DNA from: Chromobacterium alticapitis
GTDB lineage: Bacteria > Pseudomonadota > Gammaproteobacteria > Burkholderiales > Chromobacteriaceae
Direction of reading: 5' to 3'
Length of the DNA stretch: 40,771 nucleotides
Assembly: GCF_002924365.1 (NCBI RefSeq)
Contig: NZ_PQWB01000073.1
Span: 26,683 to 67,453, forward strand
Of the stretch, positions 33,549 to 40,771 are shown one piece after another (positions within the stretch are counted from its first letter, which is position 1; every line of letters starts with the position of its first letter). Under the pieces are notes generated by a model that ran no database searches, was not told the DNA's origin, and was given only the letters and a program-made list of their open reading frames with translations. Position numbers and translations under genes: made by a program.

Positions 33549-33832
33549 TTGAATTTATGAATTTTGTCTAACAAAATCCAAAATATTGTCTGTTTTGGGG
33601 TTTTGTATCAAATAAAGAGGCTTTTTTTCTGTCGTTTTTTTGAAAATTTTCGTCTCAAAATAACAAAAAAATAGCAAATCTGTAGTAGTGAAATTACATA
33701 TTCAAAACAAGCCATTGCGCATCAAATGACTGAAATCAAATGATTGTTGCGCCGCGCCAAGGCGGCTTGCGGCTGCGCGGTTCTTGCCCGTAGAATCGGA
33801 TGCATCACTACAAAGTATAAACGGGCAGAGAA
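33549..33832. other. AT-rich divergent control region with inverted repeats
   Basis: This 284-base gap is strikingly AT-rich for the genome. Next to the phospholipase start are two adjoining perfect inverted repeats: ATTTTGT/ACAAAAT (33561-33577, spacer CTA) and CCAAAA/TTTTGG (33578-33598). On the minus strand TTGATA with a CAATAT box 17 bases later may drive the phospholipase gene. Nearer gltB, ATCAAATGA occurs twice in direct orientation (33721-33729 and 33735-33743). Confidence 0.5.
33767..33796 (+). promoter_or_regulatory. Possible promoter of gltBD
   Basis: TTGCGG (33767-33772) and TAGAAT (33791-33796) are spaced by 18 bases. Transcription would begin near 33803, about 30 bases before the gltB start. 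The -35 box is weak, which would suit activator control. Confidence 0.4.
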
Positions 33833-36800
33833 ATGGACAGACAGCGCCGCCTGCAGGGCACATTGTATAAACCAGAATTCGAACAAGACAGCTGCGGCTT
33901 CGGCTTGATCGCGCAATTGGACGACAAGCCCAGCCACTGGCTGGTGGCCACCGCCATTTCCTCGCTGGCCAAGCTGACCCACCGCGGCGCGGTGGCGGCG
34001 GACGGCAAGTCGGGAGACGGCTGCGGCCTGCTGTTTCGCAAGCCTGACGGCTTCCTGCGCGAAGTGGCCGCCGAGGCTGGCATCGCGCTTAAGTCAGTGT
34101 ACGCCGCCGGCCTGGTGTTCCACCACTCGGACGGCGCGATAGGCGAGCGCAGCCTCGCGCGCCTGCGCGAGCATCTGGAGGCGCAGCAATTGGAGGTAGC
34201 CGGTTTCCGCTCTGTGCCGGTGGATGTGGCGGCTTGCGGCGAAACTGCGCTGGCGTCTCTGCCCGCCATTTCCCAGGTATTCGTGAACTGTCCGTTCGGC
34301 ATGGACGAGCTGGCTTTCCAGCGCCGTCTGTACATGGGGCGCCGCCAGGCGGAAAAAGCCAACAAGGAAGACGATCCCTGTTTCTATCTGCCCACGCTGT
34401 CCCCGCATACCATTTCCTATAAAGGCTTGGTGACGCCGGAGAACCTGCCGCGCTTCTTTCTGGACTTGGCCGATCCGCGCTTTGAGTCCAGCCTGGCGGT
34501 GTTCCACCAGCGTTTCTCCACCAATACCTGGCCGCAATGGAAGCTGGCCCAGCCTTTCCGCTTCCTCGCCCACAACGGCGAGATCAACACGGTGCAGGGC
34601 AACCGCAACTGGGCCCGCGCGCGCGAGCGCATCATGGCCTCGCCGCACCTCGACATGGACGCGGTGCGCCCCATCGTCCAGACCGACGGCTCGGACTCGA
34701 TGAGCCTGGACAATATGCTGGAAGGCCTGCTGATGGGCGGCATCCCGCTGTTCCGCGCCTTGCGCCTCTTGGTGCCGCCGGCCTGGCAGAACGTGGACAG
34801 CACCGACAAGGACCTGCGCGCCTTCTACGAATTCAACTCCATGCATATGGAACCGTGGGACGGCCCGGCCGGCATCGTGCTGACCGATGGCCGCTACGCC
34901 GCCTGCATGCTGGACCGCAACGGCCTGCGCCCGGCGCGCTGGGTGCTGACGAAGGACAATATCCTGACCATCGCTTCCGAGGTGGGGGTGTGGGACTACC
35001 GCGCCCAGGACGTGGTTCGCAAGGGCCGGGTAAAGCCGGGCCAGCTGTTCGCCGCGGACTTGGTCAACGGCGAGCTGCTGATGCCGGAAGACATCGACGC
35101 GCAACTGAAAAGCGCCAAGCCGTATCGGCAGTGGATCAAGGACAGCGCCAAGTATCTGGAGCTGTCCATCGAGGACGACGCCGGCGTCGAGCCCTTGTCC
35201 AAGGATGAACTGGCCAAGCTGCAAAAGATGTTCAACCTCAGCCGCGAAGAGCGCGACCAGATTCTGCGCGTGCTGGCGGCGGACGGCCAGGAAGCGGTCG
35301 GCTCCATGGGCGACGACACGCCGATGGCGGTGCTTTCGCAGCGCGTCCGCTCGCCGTTCGATTATCTGCGCCAACAATTCGCCCAGGTGACCAATCCGCC
35401 GATCGACCCGATCCGCGAGGCGGTGGTGATGTCGTTGAACTCGGTGTTTGGCCCCGAGCGCAATATGTTCGAGGAAAGCGCCGAGCACGCCAAGCGCCTG
35501 GAAGTGCGCAGCCCGGTGCTGAGCCACGAGAAGTTCACCCGCGTCACCACCCGGCCGGAACCTTACCTGAAGGCCACCAATTTCGACCTGTGCTACGACC
35601 CGCAGGAAACCACGCTGCGCGAGGCCATCTCCTGTTTGAGCCGCCATGTGGTGGAAGCGGTGCGCGAAGGCACGGTGGTGGTGGTGCTGTCCGACCGCCA
35701 CGCTACCGGCCAACGCCTGCCCATCCACGCGCTGTTCGCCACCGGCGCGGTGCACCACGCGCTGATCGACGCCGGCCTGCGCTGCAAGACCAATATCGTG
35801 GTGGAAACCGCCACCGTGCGCGACGCGCACCAGATGGCCTGCGTGATCGGCTACGGCGCCACCGCGGTCTACCCCTATCTGGCTTACCAGACCATCATCG
35901 ATCTGGTGAACAACGGCGAAGTGGAGCTGCGTCCCAATGAGGCGTTGCAGCACTACCGCAAGGGCATCAACAAGGGCCTGCTCAAGGTGCTGTCCAAGAT
36001 GGGCATCTCCACTATCGCGTCTTACCGCGGCGCGCAGCTGTTCGAGGCGGTGGGCATCCATGAGGAAGTGGTGGAGCTGTGCCTGAAGGGCACCGTGTCG
36101 CGCGTGTCCGGCGCCAATTTCGCCGACTTCGAGGCCGATCAGAAGCAGTTGGCGCGGCTGGCGTTCAACCCGATGCGCGGCTTGAACCAGGGCGGCCTGC
36201 TGAAATACGTGCACGGCGAGGAATACCACGCCTACAACCCGGACGTGGTGCAGTTGCTGCAGCAGGCGGTGCAGAACGGCGATTACGAGGTCTACCAGCA
36301 ATACGCGGATACGGTGAACACCCGGCCGGTGGCGATGCTGCGCGACCTGATGCAGTTGAAGCTGGCCGGCGAGCCGATTCCGCTGGACGAAGTGGAGCCG
36401 GTGGAAGCCATCGTCAAGCGCTTCGATTCGGCCGGCATGTCGCTGGGCGCGCTGAGCCCGGAGGCGCACGAGGCGCTGGCCATCGCCATGAACCGCCTGG
36501 GCGGCCGCTCCAATTCCGGAGAGGGCGGCGAAGACCCGGCGCGCTACGGCACCGAGAAGATGTCCAAGATCAAACAGGTGGCGTCCGGACGTTTCGGCGT
36601 CACCCCGCACTACCTGGTCAATGCTGAAGTGCTGCAGATCAAGGTGGCGCAGGGCGCCAAGCCGGGCGAAGGCGGCCAACTGCCCGGCGACAAGGTGTCC
36701 GGGCTGATCGCGCGGCTGCGCCACGCCAAGGAAGGCGTCAGCCTGATCTCGCCGCCGCCGCACCACGACATCTACTCCATTGAAGACCTGGCGCAGCTGA

Positions 36801-38281
36801 TCTTCGACCTGAAGCAGGTGAATCCTTCGGCGCTGGTGTCGGTGAAGCTGGTGGCCGAACCTGGCGTCGGCACCGTCGCCGCCGGCGTGGCCAAGGCCTA
36901 CGCCGACCTGATCACCATTTCCGGTTACGACGGCGGCACCGGCGCTTCGCCGCTGACCTCGGTCAAATACGCCGGCTCGCCGTGGGAGCTGGGCTTGTCC
37001 GAAGCGCAGCAGGTGCTGCGCGCCAATGGCCTGCGCGGACGGGTGCGGGTGCAGACCGACGGCGGCCTGAAAACCGGCCTCGACGTGGTCAAGGCGGCCA
37101 TTCTGGGCGCGGAGAGCTTCGGCTTCGGCACCGGGCCGATGGTGGCGCTGGGCTGCAAATACCTGCGCATCTGCCATTTGAACAACTGCGCCACCGGCGT
37201 GGCGACGCAGGAAATCAAGCTGCGTTCCAAGTACTTCACCGGTCTGCCGGACATGGTGGTCAACTACTTCCTGTTCATCGCCCGCGAAACGCGCGAGTGG
37301 ATGGCCAAGCTGGGCGTGCGCAGCATGGAAGAACTGATCGGCCGCATGGACCTGATGGATGTGCTGGAGGGCGAAAGCGAGCGCCAAGGCCGGCTGGACC
37401 TGAGGCCGCTGTTGTCGCAAGGCGCGGTGCCGGATTCCGAGCCGCGTTTCTGCGTGTCGGACAGCAATCCTTCCTTTGATAAGGGCGAGCTGGCCGAGCA
37501 GATCCTGCAGGACGCGTTGCAGGCGATCCAGCACAAGCAGATGCTGGAACTGGCCTACCCGATCGAGAACACCCACCGTTCCATCGGCGCGCGCTTGTCC
37601 GGCGAGATCGCCCGCGTGCACGGCGCGGCAGGGCTGCCATTTGGTTGCTTGAAGGTCAAGTTCACGGGCAGCGCGGGACAGAGCTTCGGCGTATGGAACG
37701 CGGCGGGCCTGCATCTGGAGCTGGAAGGCGACGCCAATGATTATGTCGGCAAAGGCATGGCCGGCGGCCGCGTCACCATCTATCCGCCCAAGGATGCCGG
37801 TTACAAGGCGGGTGAATCCATCATCATCGGCAATACCTGCCTGTATGGCGCGACCGGCGGCCAGCTGTTCGCGGCGGGCATCGCCGGCGAGCGTTTCGGC
37901 GTGCGCAACTCCGGCGCGCTGGCGGTGATAGAGGGCGCGGGCGATCACTGCTGCGAATACATGACCGGCGGCGCCGTGATCGTGCTGGGCGAAACCGGCT
38001 ACAACTTCGGCGCGGGCATGACCGGCGGCTTCGCCTTCGTTTACGACCCGAGCGAGAAGTTTGCTTACCGCTACAACAACGAGCTGATCGACATCCACCT
38101 GATCAACGGCGAGGCGATGGGCATGTACCGCGCCTACCTGCTGGAGAAGATCGCCAAGCATGTGGAGCTGACCGGTTCGGAAACCGGCCGCGCAATGCTG
38201 CAGAACTTCGACGATTACGTGGACTACTTCTGGCTGGTGAAGCCTAAGGCCGCCAAGCTGGAAAGTTTGCTCAAGGACTAA
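33833..38281 (+). CDS. gltB: Glutamate synthase (NADPH) large subunit
   Basis: The 1482-residue alpha subunit makes two glutamates from glutamine and 2-oxoglutarate. A short propeptide precedes Cys22 in DSCGFGLI, the nucleophile of the class II glutaminase domain after cleavage. The central domain and the FMN domain follow, the latter with [17 protein letters not shown] near 900, [14 protein letters not shown] near 977 and [12 protein letters not shown] near 1030. The 3Fe-4S cysteines are 1108, 1114 and 1119 in [16 protein letters not shown]. The C-terminal beta-helix shows repeated G-x-x-G-x-x-x-A units. Length is standard. It is the first gene of gltBD, although 130 bases and a REP-like hairpin separate it from gltD. 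Confidence 0.98.
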   Translation: MDRQRRLQGTLYKPEFEQDSCGFGLIAQLDDKPSHWLVATAISSLAKLTHRGAVAADGKSGDGCGLLFRKPDGFLREVAAEAGIALKSVYAAGLVFHHSDGAIGERSLARLREHLEAQQLEVAGFRSVPVDVAACGETALASLPAISQVFVNCPFGMDELAFQRRLYMGRRQAEKANKEDDPCFYLPTLSPHTISYKGLVTPENLPRFFLDLADPRFESSLAVFHQRFSTNTWPQWKLAQPFRFLAHNGEINTVQGNRNWARARERIMASPHLDMDAVRPIVQTDGSDSMSLDNMLEGLLMGGIPLFRALRLLVPPAWQNVDSTDKDLRAFYEFNSMHMEPWDGPAGIVLTDGRYAACMLDRNGLRPARWVLTKDNILTIASEVGVWDYRAQDVVRKGRVKPGQLFAADLVNGELLMPEDIDAQLKSAKPYRQWIKDSAKYLELSIEDDAGVEPLSKDELAKLQKMFNLSREERDQILRVLAADGQEAVGSMGDDTPMAVLSQRVRSPFDYLRQQFAQVTNPPIDPIREAVVMSLNSVFGPERNMFEESAEHAKRLEVRSPVLSHEKFTRVTTRPEPYLKATNFDLCYDPQETTLREAISCLSRHVVEAVREGTVVVVLSDRHATGQRLPIHALFATGAVHHALIDAGLRCKTNIVVETATVRDAHQMACVIGYGATAVYPYLAYQTIIDLVNNGEVELRPNEALQHYRKGINKGLLKVLSKMGISTIASYRGAQLFEAVGIHEEVVELCLKGTVSRVSGANFADFEADQKQLARLAFNPMRGLNQGGLLKYVHGEEYHAYNPDVVQLLQQAVQNGDYEVYQQYADTVNTRPVAMLRDLMQLKLAGEPIPLDEVEPVEAIVKRFDSAGMSLGALSPEAHEALAIAMNRLGGRSNSGEGGEDPARYGTEKMSKIKQVASGRFGVTPHYLVNAEVLQIKVAQGAKPGEGGQLPGDKVSGLIARLRHAKEGVSLISPPPHHDIYSIEDLAQLIFDLKQVNPSALVSVKLVAEPGVGTVAAGVAKAYADLITISGYDGGTGASPLTSVKYAGSPWELGLSEAQQVLRANGLRGRVRVQTDGGLKTGLDVVKAAILGAESFGFGTGPMVALGCKYLRICHLNNCATGVATQEIKLRSKYFTGLPDMVVNYFLFIARETREWMAKLGVRSMEELIGRMDLMDVLEGESERQGRLDLRPLLSQGAVPDSEPRFCVSDSNPSFDKGELAEQILQDALQAIQHKQMLELAYPIENTHRSIGARLSGEIARVHGAAGLPFGCLKVKFTGSAGQSFGVWNAAGLHLELEGDANDYVGKGMAGGRVTIYPPKDAGYKAGESIIIGNTCLYGATGGQLFAAGIAGERFGVRNSGALAVIEGAGDHCCEYMTGGAVIVLGETGYNFGAGMTGGFAFVYDPSEKFAYRYNNELIDIHLINGEAMGMYRAYLLEKIAKHVELTGSETGRAMLQNFDDYVDYFWLVKPKAAKLESLLKD

Positions 38282-38305
38282 TTATTAGAGCGTTTGGCGG
38301 GATTA

Positions 38306-38345
38306 TCCCCCTCTCCCCGCGTGGGAGAGGGCTGGGGAGAAGGGG
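38306..38345. repeat. REP-like palindromic repeat between gltB and gltD
   Basis: CCCTCTCCC (38309-38317) and GGGAGAGGG (38323-38331) form a perfect 9-bp stem, followed by a related CTGGGGAGAAGGGG half. Repeats built on CCCTCTCCC and its complement are dispersed in many GC-rich proteobacterial genomes. Inside the gltBD transcript it would form a stable hairpin that could act as an mRNA boundary. Confidence 0.6.
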
Positions 38346-38387
38346 CGGATGCGCCCGAAGAAAGATCTCGCACGAGCGGCAACCTAA

Positions 38388-39827
<1,440 letters not shown>

Positions 39828-39991
39828 CCATGAGCTCCGCGTGTCGGTGTGGCTGGAGGCTCGCGCATAGGGAGGCCGCAAGCCTTGCCTTGGTTTAATG
39901 CGGGCAGTTTTTCCCATGCGACCTATAGTCTGAGGTAGCCTGATTCCAGCGGACAGTTCCGATTGTTACCATTGACAGTCGGGAGTGTGAA

Positions 39992-40300
39992 ATGAAGACC
40001 AGAAAGACATATCCAATAGAGTTCCGTTCTGAGGCGGTAAAACTGGTACTTGAGCAAGGGCTCAGTCTTGAAGGGGCGGCCAGGCGGCTAGGTATCCCCA
40101 AGGGTACATTGGCTAATTGGGTGGTAGCGGCGAAGTCTGGTGGCGATCAACCGGCACCGGGCGCGCGCAGTGTCTCGGAGCTGGAAGCTGAGAACGCCAA
40201 GCTGCGCAAAGAGTTGGCAGAAGCTCGCCTGGAACGAGACGTCATAAAAAAAGCTGCCGCGTACTTTGCTCAGGCATCACTGCCCGGTACGCGTGGATAG
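39992..40300 (+). CDS. IS3-family transposase OrfA
   Basis: The 102-residue protein has the OrfA layout. A helix-turn-helix (FRSEAVKLVLEQGLSLEGAARRLGIPKGTLANWV in overlapping pieces at about residues 10-43) binds the inverted repeats. A leucine-zipper-like helix (SELEAENAKLRKELAEARLE) at about 64-83 mediates oligomerisation. GGGAG precedes the ATG. The slippery site at 40246-40252 lies in its final quarter, where a -1 shift would fuse it to OrfB. Alone, OrfA usually represses transposition. Confidence 0.88.
   Translation: MKTRKTYPIEFRSEAVKLVLEQGLSLEGAARRLGIPKGTLANWVVAAKSGGDQPAPGARSVSELEAENAKLRKELAEARLERDVIKKAAAYFAQASLPGTRG
40246..40252 (+). promoter_or_regulatory. Programmed -1 frameshift site A_AAA_AAA
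   Basis: Seven A residues in the correct phase (A AAA AAA followed by G) sit in the 3' part of orfA. A -1 slip leads directly into the orfB frame at 40252, as in other IS3-family elements. Confidence 0.7.
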
Positions 40301-40665
40301 AGGAGCACCGCAAGCTATTCCCAGTCGCGCTGGCCTGCCGGGTTCTGGCTGTATCTCGTGCCGGGTACTATGACTGGCGTGGACATCCTCCATCCAAACG
40401 AGAACAGGGGGACGAGCGCCTGAAACTGGCGATCCGGGCGGCGCATGCCAAGACGCGAGAAACCTATAGCGCACGCCGCTTGCAGCCAGAGCTAGCGGCA
40501 ATGGGCTTTGAGGCGGGGCGCGACCGCATCGACCGTTTACGACGCCAGATGGGCATCCGATGCCGGCAGAAGCGCAAGTTCAAGGCGACCACCCATTCGG
40601 CACATAGTCTGCCAGTTTCAGAGAACGTGCTGGGCCAAGTGTTCGAGCCGGCTCGCCCGAATTAG
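40252..40665 (+). pseudogene. IS3-family transposase OrfB, N-terminal part, inactivated
   Basis: In the -1 frame the sequence reads ITARYAWIEEHRKLFPVALACRVL in overlapping pieces, then VSRAGYYDWRG, then ARRLQPELAAMGFEAGRDRI and RRQMGIRCRQKRKFKATTHS. This is the HTH_21 region that precedes the rve/DDE domain of IS3-family OrfB. It then reaches P-A-R-P-N and a TAG stop (40663-40665) where relatives read P-N-Q-V-W. After the stop the same frame continues with V-W-T-G-D-I, so the stop is a point nonsense change (CAG to TAG), not the natural end. The catalytic DDE residues are absent. The protein cannot be active. Confidence 0.8.
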
Positions 40666-40684
40666 GTCTGGACAGGCGATATCA

Positions 40685-40771
40685 GTGTGCCGCAGCAAGC
40701 GGCGTAGGAGATGAGGGTAGGCCCCTCGCAATCGGCTTGCAGGAGCAGGTTGCAAACCACCGTAAGCGGCT
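40685..40771 (+). mobile_element. Candidate group II intron, 5' end (partial)
   Basis: Transposase homology stops after GATATCA and a new sequence begins with GTGTG (40685-40689), matching the group II intron 5' consensus GUGYG. It is followed at once by a short hairpin, CCGC-AGCAA-GCGG (40690-40702), and by GAGGG-TAGGC-CCCTC, as expected for the start of domain I. Group II introns often sit in insertion sequences. Domain V, domain VI and the reverse transcriptase would lie beyond the window, so the call rests on the junction and the first 87 bases only. Confidence 0.5.

Larger units (their letters stand above)
39931..40684 (+). mobile_element. IS3-family insertion sequence, left part, interrupted
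   Basis: The left end is placed at TGAGGTAGCCTGATTCCAGC (39931), which has the TGAGGTAGCC start I associate with some IS3-family elements. orfA and the beginning of orfB follow in the usual -1 frameshift arrangement. The recognisable transposase sequence stops at 40684, before the DDE catalytic domain, where a different sequence begins. The element lies 103 bases downstream of gltD. The right end and target duplication are outside the window. Confidence 0.75.

Noticed and set aside
34094-38161. 1355-codon open frame antisense to gltB
   Set aside because: It is a shadow of the GC-rich codon bias of gltB; the composition is His/Gln/Arg/Ala-rich with no domain.

Overview
The window is a GC-rich bacterial chromosome segment. 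Gene content and order point to a betaproteobacterium of the order Neisseriales, most like Chromobacterium and its relatives (Aquitalea, Pseudogulbenkiania). The main reasons are the order TPR lipoprotein - lolB - ispE - tRNA-Gln - prs - rplY - pth - ychF, a diheme cytochrome c5-like protein of the Neisserial type, a short L25, and the gltB-gltD pair. The genus is an inference; no rRNA is present to test it.

Layout. 1-3.2 kb: the tail of a periplasmic solute-binding protein, recD, and a long NUDIX hydrolase closed by a clear terminator. 3.2-5.6 kb: an AT-rich regulatory gap, a small orphan ORF with its own promoter and a palindrome, and an ABC exporter. 5.6-7.2 kb: tRNA-Arg(CCG) and a diheme cytochrome c transcribed from divergent promoters, then a gene-free stretch with a strongly folded, terminator-ended RNA candidate. 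7.2-11.9 kb: rep helicase, apaH, and the overlapping mutM-plsC pair. 11.9-18.5 kb: the housekeeping block of outer-membrane lipoproteins, isoprenoid synthesis, tRNA-Gln, PRPP synthetase, L25, peptidyl-tRNA hydrolase and YchF. 18.7-26.4 kb: an orphan Wzz-like protein, a long-chain acyl-CoA ligase, a Cys/Met PLP enzyme, a nitronate monooxygenase, an isoaspartyl peptidase, a small NUDIX protein and ferredoxin-NADP reductase preceded by a 25-bp perfect palindrome. 26.4-33.5 kb: two LysE/RhtB exporters around a frameshifted GNAT gene, a PAS-GGDEF cyclase, a large basic amino acid decarboxylase with a structured leader, and a phospholipase D/cardiolipin synthase-like protein. 33.8-39.8 kb: gltB and gltD, separated by a REP-like hairpin. 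39.9 kb to the end: an IS3-family element whose orfB carries a nonsense codon and then breaks off at a sequence that looks like the 5' end of a group II intron.

How the genes work together. Most of the window is core metabolism and genome maintenance (RecD, Rep, MutM; ispE/prs; gltBD). Several genes handle amino acids: glutamate synthase, the decarboxylase, two exporters and the PLP enzyme. The observations most worth a second look are the structured RNA candidate at 7060-7179, the IS3/group II intron junction at 40684/40685, the palindrome over the fpr transcription start, the terminator directly ahead of prs with a consensus-like promoter inside ispE, and the hairpin that holds the Shine-Dalgarno sequence of the decarboxylase. 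All promoter and RNA calls come from reading the sequence by eye, without folding or alignment software.
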